From NCBI RefSeq assembly GCF_904831005.1, contig NZ_LR882982.1, forward strand, positions 3,038,001 through 3,102,000: a stretch of DNA of 64,000 bases, given 5' to 3'. Below, piece after piece: positions 1 to 9,188 of the stretch. The notes below the pieces were generated by a model, which saw only the letters and a list, made by a program, of their open reading frames with translations, ran no database searches and had not been told where the DNA came from. The position numbers and the translations under genes are program-made. This stretch comes from Microbacterium hydrocarbonoxydans. Lineage in GTDB: Bacteria > Actinomycetota > Actinomycetes > Actinomycetales > Microbacteriaceae. Each line of letters starts with the position of its first letter. Positions within the stretch are counted from its first letter, which is position 1.

Positions 1-2
1 CG

Positions 3-1325
3 ACCAATCCCCAGAAGCGCGCCAGAGTGCTGCTGCGGTTCCTCGATCTCGTGCAGCGCGAGATGACCGAGCTCGCCGAACTCCTCGCGAGCGAGCACGG
101 CAAGACGGTCGACGATGCGAAGGGCGACATCCAGCGCGGCCTCGAGGTCATCGAGTTCTCCGCCGGCGCTCCGCATCTGCTCAAGGGTGAGTACTCGACG
201 GGTGCGGGCGCCGGCATCGACGTGTACTCGATGCGGCAGCCTCTCGGGGTCGTCGCAGCGATCACCCCGTTCAACTTCCCGGCCATGATCCCGCTCTGGA
301 AGGCAGGCCCCGCTCTCGCCGCCGGCAACGCGGTGGTTCTCAAGCCCAGCGAGCGCGATCCCTCGGTGCCGGTGCGCATCGCCGAGCTGTTCCTCGAAGC
401 GGGGCTGCCCGCCGGGGTGCTCAACGTCGTGCACGGCGACAAGGAGGCGGTCGACGCGCTGCTCACCGACGACCGCATCCGCGCCGTCGGCTTCGTGGGC
501 TCGACCCCGATCGCCGAGTACATCTATTCGACTGCCACAGCGCACGGCAAGCGCGCGCAGTGCTTCGGCGGTGCGAAGAACCACATGATCGTGATGCCCG
601 ACGCCGACCTCGACCAGGCCGTCGACGCACTGATCGGCTCGGGATACGGGTCGGCGGGGGAGCGCTGCATGGCGATCTCCGTCGCGGTGCCCGTCGGGCA
701 GGAGACGGCGGATGCTCTCGCCGCCAAGCTCACCCAGCGCGTGGCGCAGCTGCGGATCGGCCCCTCGCTCGCCTCCGACGTCGACTACGGGCCGCTGGTC
801 ACACGGGCAGCGGTCGAACGCGTCGAGGGGTACATCCAGCAGGGTGTCGACGAGGGAGCGACTCTTCTCGCCGACGGTCGCGGCTTCACGGTGCCCGGGC
901 ACGAGCAGGGCTTCTACCTCGGGCCGACGCTGTTCGACGACGTGACCACCGACATGGCGATCTACCGCGAGGAGATCTTCGGGCCGGTGCTCGTGATCGC
1001 CCGCGCCGCCGACTACGAAGAGGCGCTGCGCATGGCATCCGAGCATGAATACGGCAACGGCGTCGCGATCTTCACGCGCGACGGAGACGCGGCCCGCGAT
1101 TTCGCCGCGCGCGTCGAGGTCGGGATGGTGGGCGTCAACGTGCCGATCCCGGTGCCGATCGCCTACTACACGTTCGGCGGCTGGAAGCGCAGCGGGTTCG
1201 GCGACCTCAACCAGCACGGTGCCGATGCCTTTCGCTTCTACACGAAGACCAAGACGGTCACGAGCCGCTGGCCGTCGGCGGGGATCCGCGAGGGCGCGAG
1301 CTTCGTCATCCCCACCATGCACTGA
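3..1325 (+). CDS. mmsA: Methylmalonate-semialdehyde dehydrogenase (5' end outside window)
   Basis: CoA-acylating aldehyde dehydrogenase that turns methylmalonate semialdehyde (valine branch) into propionyl-CoA with NAD+ and CoA. The frame is open to the window edge and continues upstream of the GTG at 27 (TNPQKRAR precedes it), so the gene begins before base 1; 440 residues are visible of roughly 490-500 usual. Seen: ITPFNFP, the catalytic Cys in GERCMAI (codon 666-668), and QCFGGAKNH at the place where ordinary aldehyde dehydrogenases carry the general-base Glu. Replacement of that Glu is typical of this CoA-dependent family. The following genes encode other distal steps of the same pathway, which supports the substrate assignment. 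Confidence 0.93.
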   Translation, partial: TNPQKRARVLLRFLDLVQREMTELAELLASEHGKTVDDAKGDIQRGLEVIEFSAGAPHLLKGEYSTGAGAGIDVYSMRQPLGVVAAITPFNFPAMIPLWKAGPALAAGNAVVLKPSERDPSVPVRIAELFLEAGLPAGVLNVVHGDKEAVDALLTDDRIRAVGFVGSTPIAEYIYSTATAHGKRAQCFGGAKNHMIVMPDADLDQAVDALIGSGYGSAGERCMAISVAVPVGQETADALAAKLTQRVAQLRIGPSLASDVDYGPLVTRAAVERVEGYIQQGVDEGATLLADGRGFTVPGHEQGFYLGPTLFDDVTTDMAIYREEIFGPVLVIARAADYEEALRMASEHEYGNGVAIFTRDGDAARDFAARVEVGMVGVNVPIPVPIAYYTFGGWKRSGFGDLNQHGADAFRFYTKTKTVTSRWPSAGIREGASFVIPTMH

Positions 1326-1342
1326 CCTCTCGCACCTCGCCC

Positions 1343-1376
1343 CGGCCGTCGAGCGAAGCCGACTGAGACGAAACGC
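1343..1376 (+). repeat. Dispersed GAGACGAAACG repeat, copy 1
   Basis: A degenerate copy of a dispersed repeat (core GTCGAGCGA...GAGACGAAACG) lies in the 72-bp gap between mmsA and the acyl-CoA dehydrogenase gene. Better copies occur at 7498-8057 and 58768-58806, both inside coding sequence. Here it is intergenic, close to the ribosome binding region of the next gene. Confidence 0.6.
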
Positions 1377-1397
1377 ATCACCCCACAAGGAATCGAT

Positions 1398-2579
1398 ATG
1401 ACAATGACCACCGTCACCACCACTGCCGAAGAGCGCGAAGCCATTCTCGACGCGGTCCGCGAGTTCGCCGACACCGAGCTCGCCCCCTTCTCGGCTGAGC
1501 TCGATGAGAAGCACATCTTCCCCCGGGACGCATTGGGCAAGGCCGGCGAGCTCGGCCTCGGGGGCATCTACGTGCGCGAGGAGTTCGGTGGCACGGGCCT
1601 CAGCCGCTCCGACACCGTGGCGATCTTCGAAGAGCTCGCGAAGGGAGATCCCGCGGTCGCCGCCTACATCTCGATCCACAACATGGTGGTGTGGATGATC
1701 GACACCTACGGCGACGACGCGCAGCGCGGCCGGTGGCTGCCCGATCTCACAGCGATGCAGGAGTTCGGCGGCTACTGCCTGACCGAGCCGGGCGTCGGAT
1801 CCGATGCTGCGAACGTCGCCACGAGCGCGGTGCGCGACGGAGACGACTACCTGCTCACCGGCGTGAAGCAGTTCATCTCCGGTGCCGGCGAGGCTGCGGT
1901 CTACGTCGTCATGGCCCGCACCGGCGAGCCGGGAGCCCGGGGCATCAGCGCCTTCCTCGTTCCGGGCGACGCCGAGGGGCTGAGCTTCGGGGCGCCCGAG
2001 AAGAAGATGGGCTGGCACGCCCAGCCCACCCGTCAGGTGATCCTCGACGGAGTGCGCATCCCCGCATCCGGAATGCTCGGCGACGAGGGTCGTGGCTTCG
2101 CGATCGCGATGTCGGCGCTCAACGGCGGTCGACTCAACATCGCCGCCTGCTCGCTCGGCGGCGCGCAGTGGGCGCTCGACCGGGCCGTGCAGTACGTGCA
2201 CGAGCGTGTGGCGTTCGGTGAGCCGCTGGCCGAGAAGCAGTCGATCCTTTTCGCGATCGCCGACATGCGCACCGACCTGCAGGCCGCACGCCTCATGGTG
2301 CGAGACGGCGCGCTGGCGGTCGACGAGCACGCCCCGGATGCCACGATGCGCTGTGCCATGGCCAAGCGCTTCGCGACGGATGCCGGATTCGACGTCGCCA
2401 ACCGCGCGCTGCAGTTGCACGGCGGCTACGGCTACCTGCAGGACTACGGCATCGAGAAGGTCGTGCGCGACCTGAGGGTGCACCAGATCCTCGAGGGCAC
2501 CAACGAGATCATGCGCCTGATCGTCGGGCGCGAGATGCTGCGGCCGGCCGGATCCGCCTCGATGCGGAGCGCATCATGA
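1398..2579 (+). CDS. Acyl-CoA dehydrogenase (isobutyryl-CoA dehydrogenase-like)
   Basis: FAD-dependent acyl-CoA dehydrogenase of 393 residues, the usual length for short/branched-chain members. It oxidises an acyl-CoA to the 2-enoyl-CoA and hands electrons to electron transfer flavoprotein (etfBA lies about 3 kb downstream). Seen: the FAD/substrate loop YCLTEPGVGSDA, and C-terminal QILEGTNEIM with the expected catalytic Glu at residue 366, the position used by short-chain and isobutyryl-CoA enzymes. ATG at 1398 follows AAGGA. Its end overlaps the mmsB start by 4 bp. Context between mmsA and mmsB makes isobutyryl-CoA to methacrylyl-CoA the likely reaction; substrate is inferred. Confidence 0.9.
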   Translation: MTMTTVTTTAEEREAILDAVREFADTELAPFSAELDEKHIFPRDALGKAGELGLGGIYVREEFGGTGLSRSDTVAIFEELAKGDPAVAAYISIHNMVVWMIDTYGDDAQRGRWLPDLTAMQEFGGYCLTEPGVGSDAANVATSAVRDGDDYLLTGVKQFISGAGEAAVYVVMARTGEPGARGISAFLVPGDAEGLSFGAPEKKMGWHAQPTRQVILDGVRIPASGMLGDEGRGFAIAMSALNGGRLNIAACSLGGAQWALDRAVQYVHERVAFGEPLAEKQSILFAIADMRTDLQAARLMVRDGALAVDEHAPDATMRCAMAKRFATDAGFDVANRALQLHGGYGYLQDYGIEKVVRDLRVHQILEGTNEIMRLIVGREMLRPAGSASMRSAS

Positions 2580-3478
2580 CCGAGTCGTCGACGGCTGTGA
2601 TCGCTTTCCTCGGACTCGGTCACATGGGTCTTCCGATGGCGAAGAACCTCGTCGCGGCGGGTCACGAGGTGCAGGGGTTCGACCTGGTGCCCGCGGCGAT
2701 CGAGGCGGCGCGGGCTGCCGGCATCCCGGTCGCTGCCAGCGGAGCGGATGCCGTCGCCGACGCCGATGTCGTGATCACCATGTTCCCCGCCGGGCGCCAT
2801 GTGATCGACGCGTACCGCACCGAGCTGCTCGCCGCCGCCCGCCCCGACACCCTGTTCATCGAGTCGTCGACGATAGCGGTCGACGAGGCCCGTGCCGCGC
2901 ACGCGCTCGCGCTCGCCGCCGGGCACCGCCACATCGACGCGCCGGTGTCGGGAGGAGTGGTCGGTGCCGAGAACGGCACGCTCGCGTTCATGGTGGGCGG
3001 CTCGGACGAGGACTACGCCGCCGCTCTGCCGGTGCTCGAGATCATGGGAAAGCGCATCGTGCACTGCGGCGGATCCGGACTCGGGCAGGCCGCCAAGGTG
3101 TGCAACAACATGGTGCTCGCGGTCTCGCAGATCGCGGTGGCCGAGGCGTTCGTGCTCGGGGAGCGGCTCGGGATCGAGCATCAGGCGCTGTTCGACGTCG
3201 TGTCGCAGGCATCCGGTCAGTGCTGGTCGATCACGACCAACTGTCCCGTGCCAGGGCCGGTGCCGACGAGCCCGGCGAACCGCGATTACAAGCCCGGCTT
3301 CGCGGGTGCCCTGATGGCGAAGGACCTCGGTCTCGCACTGCAGGCGATCGAGCAGACGTCGACCGACGCCCGTATGGGCCGACTCGCCCAGCAGCTGTAC
3401 GCCGCGTACGCCGCGGGCGAGGGTGCGACGCGCGACTTCTCGGGCATCATCACCGAGATCCGCGACGGATCCGTGTGA
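2576..3478 (+). CDS. mmsB: 3-hydroxyisobutyrate dehydrogenase
   Basis: NAD+-dependent beta-hydroxyacid dehydrogenase, 300 residues, oxidising 3-hydroxyisobutyrate to methylmalonate semialdehyde, the substrate of mmsA. Seen: N-terminal Rossmann motif FLGLGHMGLPMAKNL, the family substrate signature APVSGGVVGAENGTL, and GQAAKVCNN with the conserved catalytic Lys at residue 174; the C-terminal helical domain carries the usual DYKPGFAGALMAKDL segment. Translationally coupled to the preceding acyl-CoA dehydrogenase through a 4-bp ATGA overlap. A 3-hydroxyisobutyryl-CoA hydrolase, needed between the hydratase and this step, is not in the window. Confidence 0.94.
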   Translation: MTESSTAVIAFLGLGHMGLPMAKNLVAAGHEVQGFDLVPAAIEAARAAGIPVAASGADAVADADVVITMFPAGRHVIDAYRTELLAAARPDTLFIESSTIAVDEARAAHALALAAGHRHIDAPVSGGVVGAENGTLAFMVGGSDEDYAAALPVLEIMGKRIVHCGGSGLGQAAKVCNNMVLAVSQIAVAEAFVLGERLGIEHQALFDVVSQASGQCWSITTNCPVPGPVPTSPANRDYKPGFAGALMAKDLGLALQAIEQTSTDARMGRLAQQLYAAYAAGEGATRDFSGIITEIRDGSV

Positions 3479-3492
3479 CCAGCATCCCGTGT

Positions 3493-3650
3493 CCCAATCT
3501 GCACACTGTGTCCCGATCTGCACACCTCGTCCCGATCCGCACACCTCCTCCCGATCTGCACACTGTGCCCCGATCTGCACACTGTGTCCCGATCCGCACA
3601 CCTCATCCCGGGAGGCGCGTGCAGAACGGGGCACTGTGTGCAGAACGGGC
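3493..3650. repeat. Six 19-bp tandem repeats with an inverted copy
   Basis: Six head-to-tail 19-bp units of the form CCCGATCTGCACACTGTGT occupy 3493-3606. They are followed at about 3618-3650 by inverted partners (GTGCAGAACGGG twice, one preceded by CACTGT), so the transcript could fold into a long stem. It fills the 234-bp gap between mmsB and the enoyl-CoA hydratase gene. There are no spacers, so it is not CRISPR. It belongs to the class of locus-specific inverted-repeat arrays described in the findings. A possible -10 (CATACT, 3678-3683) for the hydratase gene lies just after it. Confidence 0.85.
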
Positions 3651-3712
3651 AGAGAGCGGATGCCGGACACGGCGCGACATACTGAGATGACCACGACGGA
3701 GAGGCCTTCACG

Positions 3713-4489
3713 ATGACCGAGTACGAGACGATCCTTGTCGAGCAGCGCGGACGCGTCGGATGGATCACCCTGAACCGCCCCGAGGTGCTCAACGCGCTGA
3801 ACAGCCGGGTCGCAGACGAGGTCACAGCGGCCGCCGTGGCGTTCGACCTCGACGACGGCGTCGGGGCGATCGTGGTCACCGGGTCGGAGAAGGCGTTCGC
3901 CGCCGGAGCCGACATCAAGGAGATGGAGGACATGTCGGCCTCCGCGATGCGCGAGACCGACCACTTCGGAGTGTGGCGCGAGTTCGCTGCTGTGCGCACC
4001 CCCGTGATCGCGGCCGTCTCGGGCTTCGCGCTCGGAGGAGGATGCGAGCTCGCGATGATGTGCGACATCATCCTCGCGGCCGACACCGCGAAGTTCGGTC
4101 AGCCCGAGATCAACCTCGGCGTCATCCCCGGCATGGGCGGCACGCAGCGGCTCATCCGTGCCGTGGGCTACTACAAGGCGGCCGAACTCGTGCTGTCAGG
4201 ACGTTTCATGGGGGCCGACGAGGCGGAGCGCGCCGGCCTCGTGTCGCGGGTCGTGCCGGCATCCGACCTGCTCGCCGAGGCGGACAAGCTCGCCGAGGCC
4301 ATCGCGTCGAAGTCCCTGCCGTCGGTGTTCGCGGCCAAGGCGGCACTCGATGCGGCGATGGAGACGACGCTCACCGAGGGCCTCGCGCATGAGAAGCGGG
4401 CGTTCGCCGAGCTGTTCGACACCGAAGACCAGAAGGAAGGCATGTCGGCCTTCCGGGAGAAGCGTGCGCCCGACTTCCAGAACCGCTGA
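3713..4489 (+). CDS. Enoyl-CoA hydratase
   Basis: Crotonase-fold enoyl-CoA hydratase, 258 residues, full length. Adds water across 2-enoyl-CoA; beside mmsA/mmsB and the acyl-CoA dehydrogenase it probably hydrates methacrylyl-CoA. Seen: oxyanion-hole segments [11 protein letters not shown] and [15 protein letters not shown], and both catalytic glutamates, Glu112 (in GGCELA) and Glu132 (in GQPEINLG), which argues for true hydratase activity and against the isomerase or hydrolase subgroups. GGAGAGG lies upstream of the ATG. It is separated from mmsB by a repeat array, so it may have its own promoter. Confidence 0.92.
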   Translation: MTEYETILVEQRGRVGWITLNRPEVLNALNSRVADEVTAAAVAFDLDDGVGAIVVTGSEKAFAAGADIKEMEDMSASAMRETDHFGVWREFAAVRTPVIAAVSGFALGGGCELAMMCDIILAADTAKFGQPEINLGVIPGMGGTQRLIRAVGYYKAAELVLSGRFMGADEAERAGLVSRVVPASDLLAEADKLAEAIASKSLPSVFAAKAALDAAMETTLTEGLAHEKRAFAELFDTEDQKEGMSAFREKRAPDFQNR

Positions 4490-4514
4490 GCTCGCCGGCC
4501 GGGTGATCCGCGGC

Positions 4515-4958
4515 TCAGCCGCGCAGCGCGTCGATGATCTTCTCGACGCGGCGCTCGCGGGTCGCGTCCTGCTTGGCGTCGGCGACGGAACGGGCGTGCT
4601 CCTTGCGCACCGAGTACGACAGGGCGTCGAAGGCGGCGCGCAGCGCGGGGTCGGCGCTGAGGGCCTCGTCGAGGGCGGAGGGGATCTCGACCTCGCGCTC
4701 AGCGCCGTCGAGCCGGATGACGGCGTCGACCTCCTGGTCGATCTCGACGCCGAGGTCGGCGCGCACGGCCTTGCTGAAGCCGATCATGTTCTGCCCGCCC
4801 ATGCGGGCGAGGCGCAGGCGGGCGGTGCGTCCTCCGATCGTGACCGCGACGGGGAACGTCTTCCCCGCTCCGAACGAGGCGACCTGCCCGTCGGTGAGGA
4901 CGATCGCGGCGGCGGGGCCACGACCTTCGAGGATCGTGTGCAGGCGCAGTTCGCTCAT
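4515..4958 (-). CDS. DUF1905 / YdeI-type protein
   Basis: 147-residue protein with an N-terminal DUF1905 beta-barrel-like domain (residues about 5-95) and a C-terminal YdeI/OmpD-associated segment (about 100-147, with the family helix SYSVRKEHARSVADAK). The biochemical function of the family is not established. It converges on the enoyl-CoA hydratase gene. The ATG at 4958 is preceded by TACACT with exactly 6 nt between, so the transcript is probably leaderless. No signal peptide or membrane segment is seen. Confidence 0.85.
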   Translation of the reverse strand: MSELRLHTILEGRGPAAAIVLTDGQVASFGAGKTFPVAVTIGGRTARLRLARMGGQNMIGFSKAVRADLGVEIDQEVDAVIRLDGAEREVEIPSALDEALSADPALRAAFDALSYSVRKEHARSVADAKQDATRERRVEKIIDALRG

Positions 4959-4964
4959 GCCGGC

Positions 4965-4970
4965 AGTGTA
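4965..4970 (-). promoter_or_regulatory. -10 box of a leaderless promoter (DUF1905 gene)
   Basis: TACACT on the minus strand, 6 nt before the ATG at 4958; transcription would begin at the start codon. The same TAnnnT-N6-start layout recurs at ten other genes in this window. Confidence 0.55.
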
Positions 4971-4991
4971 CGCCCGCGGCTCTCGGCCATG

Positions 4992-5528
4992 TCAGAGCGC
5001 GTCGGGCTGCGGCTTGGGGTCGCTGAAGTCTCCGGCCGCCTTGCGCATGCGCGCCACGATCGCGACGAGTTCAGCGGCATCCTCCCGGCTCATGCCGGGG
5101 TCGGCGAACACGTCGGCGTTCAGTGCTTCGGTGGCGCGGCCCACGAGCTCCCGACCGGTGTCGGTGAGTGCGAGCAGTGCCGCACGGCCGTCGTGCGGAT
5201 GCGGTTCGCGCACGATCAGCCCGTCGCGCACGAGGCGCTCCGCGGTGCTGGTGACGGTCGTCGCGTGCACCTGCAGGCGCGCGACGACGCTCGACAGCGG
5301 CAGTCGTCCCGAGCGGCTGAACGCCAGCAGACGCAGCATCTCGTAGCGGGCGAAGCTGAGCGCGAAGGGCTTGAGTGTCGCATCCACCCGCGCGAGCAGC
5401 AGCTGCTGCGCACGCATCACCGAGGTCACGACGGTCATGCCGTCGGCGGCATCCGACCATCCGTGCGCGAGCCACTGCCGCTTCGCCTCGGCGAGCGGAT
5501 CGACGGGCAGCGGACGCGGTCGGTTCAC
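4992..5528 (-). CDS. MarR-family transcriptional regulator
   Basis: Winged-helix regulator of the MarR family, 178 residues from the chosen GTG at 5528. Seen: recognition region LPLSSVVARLQVHATTVTSTAERLVRDGLI and wing EPHPHDGRAALLALTDTG. A longer version from the ATG at 5546 (184 residues) is possible. The GTG is preferred because TACCGT lies exactly 6 nt upstream of it, matching the leaderless pattern of neighbouring genes; nothing similar precedes the ATG. The ligand and target are unknown; it is divergent from etfBA, so control of the flavoprotein operon is possible but unproven. Confidence 0.88.
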   Translation of the reverse strand: MNRPRPLPVDPLAEAKRQWLAHGWSDAADGMTVVTSVMRAQQLLLARVDATLKPFALSFARYEMLRLLAFSRSGRLPLSSVVARLQVHATTVTSTAERLVRDGLIVREPHPHDGRAALLALTDTGRELVGRATEALNADVFADPGMSREDAAELVAIVARMRKAAGDFSDPKPQPDAL

Positions 5529-5534
5529 GGTTCT

Positions 5535-5540
5535 ACGGTA
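5535..5540 (-). promoter_or_regulatory. -10 box of a leaderless promoter (marR)
   Basis: TACCGT on the minus strand, 6 nt before GTG 5528. This spacing decides the start chosen for the MarR gene. Confidence 0.5.
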
Positions 5541-5628
5541 GGCCATCGAGTCGCGACCGCAGTGACGCGCCGCTCGAAGAGGCGGGTGGTTCTCAGTCGC
5601 TCGTCAAGTGGAACTCAGTATCAAGGCA

Positions 5629-5634
5629 CTAGAA
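5629..5634 (+). promoter_or_regulatory. Probable -10 box of etfBA
   Basis: TAGAAT, 25 nt upstream of the etfB start codon, leaving room for the GAGGAG ribosome binding site at about 5647-5652. No convincing -35 hexamer is seen at the matching distance. Confidence 0.45.
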
Positions 5635-5659
5635 TCGACGCAGTCGTGAGGAGCAATCG

Positions 5660-6436
5660 ATGAAGATCTTCGTCCTGGTCAAAGAGGTGCCCGACACCTA
5701 TGGCGATCGCAAGTTGAACCTCGAGACCGGCCTGGCCGACCGAGGCGCGGGTGACGTGGTGCTCGATGAGATCACGGAGCGTGCGCTCGAGGTGGCGTTG
5801 AGTCATGCCGACAAGAACGAGGGAACCGAGGTGGTCGCGGTCGCGATGGCGTCGGCAGGCTCGACGGCGTCGGTGCGCAGGGCTCTCGCGATCGGCGCAG
5901 GATCAGCGGTGCACATCGCCGACGAACAGCTCGCGGGTGCCGATCTGGGACTCACGGCCGAGACTCTGGCGGCGGCGATCCGCCGGGGCGAGCCCGACCT
6001 CGTGATCACCGGCAACCTGTCGACCGACGGCTCGGGCGGCGTGATGGCGGCCATGCTCGCGGAGCACCTCGGCTGGGCGCACGCGACTGCGTTGACGACC
6101 GTCGAGATCACGTCAGAGGGCATCAGCGGAACCCGAGGAGCGGATGCGGGAGCGCAGCCGATCTCGGCATCCCTCCCCGCCGTCATCTCGATCACCGAGG
6201 CGCTGCCCGACGCACGCTTCCCCAACTTCAAGGGCATCATGGCGGCCAAGAAGAAGCCGCTCGAGGTGCTCACCCTCGACGACCTCGGCGTCTCGGCCGA
6301 TCCGTCCGCCGCTCCCCGAACGATCATGACCGCGGTCGCCGAGAAGCCGCCGCGTGCGGCCGGCGTGAAGATCGTCGATGAGGGCGATGCCGCCGACAAG
6401 CTGGTCGAGTACCTCGTGCAGAACAGGCTGGTGTGA
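5660..6436 (+). CDS. etfB: Electron transfer flavoprotein beta subunit
   Basis: Beta subunit (258 residues, usual length) of the heterodimeric flavoprotein that takes electrons from acyl-CoA dehydrogenases and passes them to the quinone pool through ETF-quinone oxidoreductase. Seen: N-terminal [18 protein letters not shown], the AMP/FAD region [22 protein letters not shown], and [21 protein letters not shown] clear ribosome binding site GAGGAG precedes the ATG. It is followed within 2 nt by etfA. The nearby branched-chain acyl-CoA dehydrogenase is a likely electron donor. Confidence 0.95.
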   Translation: MKIFVLVKEVPDTYGDRKLNLETGLADRGAGDVVLDEITERALEVALSHADKNEGTEVVAVAMASAGSTASVRRALAIGAGSAVHIADEQLAGADLGLTAETLAAAIRRGEPDLVITGNLSTDGSGGVMAAMLAEHLGWAHATALTTVEITSEGISGTRGADAGAQPISASLPAVISITEALPDARFPNFKGIMAAKKKPLEVLTLDDLGVSADPSAAPRTIMTAVAEKPPRAAGVKIVDEGDAADKLVEYLVQNRLV

Positions 6437-6437
6437 C

Positions 6438-7409
6438 ATGACCTACCCCGAGAACCCCATCCTCGTACTGGTCGATCTCGACCCCGCGGGAAACCCCGCG
6501 AGCAGCACGGCGGCGCTGATCGGCGCGGCCTCGACCGTCGGCGCTCCTGTTGCCCTCGTCGTCGGCGGTTCTGCCGATGCCGCAGCTCAGGTGGCCGCGG
6601 CTGGTGCGTCGGTGGTGCTCACGGCCGACGCCGATCAGACGGTGCTCACGGTGCCGATCGTCGATGCGCTGCAAGCGGCTTTCGAGCAGGTGCGGCCGGA
6701 TGCCGTGCTGATCTCGAACTCCATCAGCGGGCGCGATGTCGCCGGGCGATTCGCAGTGCGAGCGAAGCTCGCGCTGTCGGTCGATGCCGTCGGCGTCTCG
6801 CGTGATGACGAGGGCATCGTCGCGCATCACTCGGTGTACGGAGGCGCATACCTCACGGACTCCGCTCCCACCTTCGACGCCCCGGTCATCACGGTGCGCC
6901 AGGGTGCGGTCGACGTACGCGCCGAGGCTGTGGCCTCACCCGCGGTCGAGACCCTGAGCGTGACGGCATCCGGTGCCGCCGCTGCGACGGTCGGCGCGGT
7001 CGAAGCGGTCGAGTCCACCTCGTCGCGGCCTGAGCTGCGCGGCGCCACCCGGGTCGTCTCGGGCGGTCGCGGCCTCGCGTCGAAAGAGAAGTTCGTGCTG
7101 GTCGAAGAGCTGGCGGATGCTCTCGGCGCAGCTGTCGGAGCATCTCGCGCCGCGGTGGACGCCGGGTACATCCCGCAGTCGCATCAGGTCGGTCAGACCG
7201 GGGTCTCGGTCTCTCCTCAGCTGTATGTCGCCCTGGGCATCTCGGGCGCGATCCAGCACCGCGCGGGCATGCAGACGGCGAAGAACATCGTCGCGATCAA
7301 CAAGGATGCCGAGGCGCCGATCTTCGACGTCGCTGACTTCGGGATCGTCGGCGACCTGTTCACGATCGTCCCGCAGGTGATCGCGGGCCTCGAGGCCCGG
7401 AAGAAGTAG
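6438..7409 (+). CDS. etfA: Electron transfer flavoprotein alpha subunit
   Basis: Alpha subunit of electron transfer flavoprotein, 323 residues from the ATG at 6438. The N-terminal domain (about 1-190) has the family topology. The C-terminal FAD domain shows the signature region [12 protein letters not shown], then [25 protein letters not shown] and [16 protein letters not shown], which together form the FAD pocket. An upstream in-frame ATG at 6378 lies inside etfB and is rejected. Cotranscribed with etfB. Confidence 0.95.
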   Translation: MTYPENPILVLVDLDPAGNPASSTAALIGAASTVGAPVALVVGGSADAAAQVAAAGASVVLTADADQTVLTVPIVDALQAAFEQVRPDAVLISNSISGRDVAGRFAVRAKLALSVDAVGVSRDDEGIVAHHSVYGGAYLTDSAPTFDAPVITVRQGAVDVRAEAVASPAVETLSVTASGAAAATVGAVEAVESTSSRPELRGATRVVSGGRGLASKEKFVLVEELADALGAAVGASRAAVDAGYIPQSHQVGQTGVSVSPQLYVALGISGAIQHRAGMQTAKNIVAINKDAEAPIFDVADFGIVGDLFTIVPQVIAGLEARKK

Positions 7410-7411
7410 TC

Positions 7412-9076
7412 ATGACGACCCGGATGCTGAGGCGCGGGCTGCCGCGCGTGCCCGGTGGCGAGCCGTGGCCTCCGGCGGTCGCGGGCGCGGTGGAGGACGT
7501 TTCGTCTCGGTCGACTTCGTCGTCCTCGCTCAACGACCGGGGATCGGCCTCGGCTGCGGTCGTCGAGCGAGCAGCGGAGGGGGCGGCCTCGGCTGCGGTC
7601 GTTGAGCGAGCAGCGGAGGGGGCGGCCTCGCCTCCGGTCGTTGAGCGAGCAGCGGAGCAGCGAGACGAAACGCGCCACGATGAAGGGGCGGCATCCGTGC
7701 GTCGCGGGCTGCCGCGCGTGCCCGGTGGCGAGCCGTGGCCTCCGGCGAGCGCGGTGGAGGACGTTTCGTCTCGGTCGACTTCGTCGTCCTCGCTCAACGA
7801 CCGAGGATCGGCCTCGCCTCCGGTCGTCGAGCGAGCAGCGGAGGAGGCGGCCTCGGGTGCGGTCGTTGAGCGAGCAGCGGAGCAGCGAGACGAAACGCGC
7901 CACGATGAAGGGGCGGGATCCGTGCGTCGCGGTCTCCCGCGCACTCCGGGTGGCGAGCCGTGGCCCCCGGCGGGCACGGTCGCGGCGAGTCCGCTCGTTG
8001 AGCGAGCGGAGACGCACGTTTCGTCTCGGTCGACGTCGTCGTCCTCGCTCGACGACCGAGAGGAGGCGTCGTCTGCGGTCGTCGACATCAGCACGCCGCT
8101 GAGGCGTGAGCCCACCGTCTGGAACGGCACCGCGCCCCGCCGCATACCTGCGGCGCATTCGGCATCCACCGCGACATCCGCTCGTCGCCCCAGCTGGACC
8201 CAGGCGATCGCCGGGCTGCTCGGAGCCGCAGCCCTCGGCATCCTGGCAGGCGCCGCCGTCGCGTTCGTGCGCACGCTGCTGAGCCTGCCGTTCATGCAGG
8301 ACTTCCTCGCAGCGTTCCCCGGCGAGTACGAACCCGCTGTGCACGTCGAGCCCGGGTTCGCGCCGTGGATCGGATGGCAGCACTTCTTCAACGTGTTCCT
8401 GATGGTGCTGATCATCCGCTCCGGCCTCCGCATCCGCAGCGAGAAGCGTCCGACCGCGTTCTGGACTCCCCGCAACAATCCCAAGGGCAAGGTCAGCCTG
8501 ACGATCTGGTTCCACCAGGCTCTCGATGTGCTGTGGCTCGTCAACGGAGTGATCTTCGTCGTGCTGCTCTTCACCACCGGGCACTGGGCGCGCATCGTGC
8601 CGACGAGCTGGGAGGTCTTCCCGAACGCGCTGTCGGCTGCTCTGCAGTACGTGTCTTTCGACTGGCCGCATGAGAACGGCTGGAACAACTACAACAGCCT
8701 GCAGCAGATCGCGTATTTCACGACCGTGTTCGTGGCCGCTCCCCTGGCCGCGGTGTCGGGATTCCGCATGTCGGGCATGTGGCCCAAGAACGCCGAGCGG
8801 CTGTCGAAGGCGTACCCGATCGAGTGGGCCCGCGCGGTGCACTTCCCGGTGATGCTGTACTTCGTCGCGTTCATCGTCGTGCATGTCGCGCTCGTGATGC
8901 TGACCGGGTTCCTGCGCAACCTGAATCACATGTACGCCGCGCAGGACGCGGTCACGTGGACGGGGTTCTGGGTGTTCGTCGCGTCTCTCGTGGTGATCGC
9001 CGCAGGTTGGGCCGCTGCGCGTCCGCTGGTGATAGCGCCGATCGCGAAGCTGTTCGGCAACGTCTCGGGTCGCTGA
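7412..9076 (+). CDS. Cytochrome b561-like membrane protein with repeat-rich N-terminus
   Basis: 554 residues if translated from the ATG 2 nt after etfA. The C-terminal part (about 255-554) is a cytochrome b/b561-type membrane domain with about six hydrophobic segments and candidate haem-ligand histidines in [23 protein letters not shown] and VVHVALV. It probably moves electrons to or from quinone, and etfA next door fits a respiratory role. The first ~230 residues are low-complexity: three [15 protein letters not shown] motifs separated by linkers encoded by forward and inverted copies of a dispersed DNA repeat (see 7498-8057). The N-terminus is likely cytoplasmic and disordered. A start further downstream is possible, but the whole frame is open. 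Confidence 0.78.
   Translation: MTTRMLRRGLPRVPGGEPWPPAVAGAVEDVSSRSTSSSSLNDRGSASAAVVERAAEGAASAAVVERAAEGAASPPVVERAAEQRDETRHDEGAASVRRGLPRVPGGEPWPPASAVEDVSSRSTSSSSLNDRGSASPPVVERAAEEAASGAVVERAAEQRDETRHDEGAGSVRRGLPRTPGGEPWPPAGTVAASPLVERAETHVSSRSTSSSSLDDREEASSAVVDISTPLRREPTVWNGTAPRRIPAAHSASTATSARRPSWTQAIAGLLGAAALGILAGAAVAFVRTLLSLPFMQDFLAAFPGEYEPAVHVEPGFAPWIGWQHFFNVFLMVLIIRSGLRIRSEKRPTAFWTPRNNPKGKVSLTIWFHQALDVLWLVNGVIFVVLLFTTGHWARIVPTSWEVFPNALSAALQYVSFDWPHENGWNNYNSLQQIAYFTTVFVAAPLAAVSGFRMSGMWPKNAERLSKAYPIEWARAVHFPVMLYFVAFIVVHVALVMLTGFLRNLNHMYAAQDAVTWTGFWVFVASLVVIAAGWAAARPLVIAPIAKLFGNVSGR
7498..8057. repeat. Cluster of dispersed GAGACGAAACG repeats inside a coding sequence
   Basis: Inverted copies (CGTTTCGTCTCGGTCGAC...) at 7498-7538, 7762-7802 and 8017-8057, and forward copies (GGTCGTTGAGCGAGCAGCGG...GAGACGAAACGC) at about 7636-7673 and 7861-7898. 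Shorter partial copies lie between. Forward and inverted copies can pair. All are read in frame in the cytochrome-like gene without introducing a stop codon. Related copies lie at 1343-1376 and 58768-58806. Confidence 0.9.
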
Positions 9077-9118
9077 CCCGTTCGGTCGTCAGCGCCGAGT
9101 GGCGTCCCGACACAGCGA

Positions 9119-9149
9119 AACGGCCCCCTGCCTGTGGCAGGGGGCCGTT
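9119..9149. terminator. Bidirectional terminator hairpin
   Basis: Perfect 14-bp stem AACGGCCCCCTGCC with its complement and a 3-nt TGT loop, between the converging cytochrome-like and GNAT genes. Flanking A and T residues suit both strands. Confidence 0.85.
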
Positions 9150-9188
9150 CACGCCGGATCGTGAACGCCGGACTCAGCGAGTGCCGGG

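Noticed and set aside
2444..3964. 506-residue minus-strand frame over mmsB and the repeat array
   Set aside because: Shadow frame; the plus strand has mmsB with all motifs, and the reverse product has no recognisable domain.
4158..5663. 501-residue plus-strand frame
   Set aside because: Antisense to DUF1905 and MarR genes, which have family motifs and promoters.
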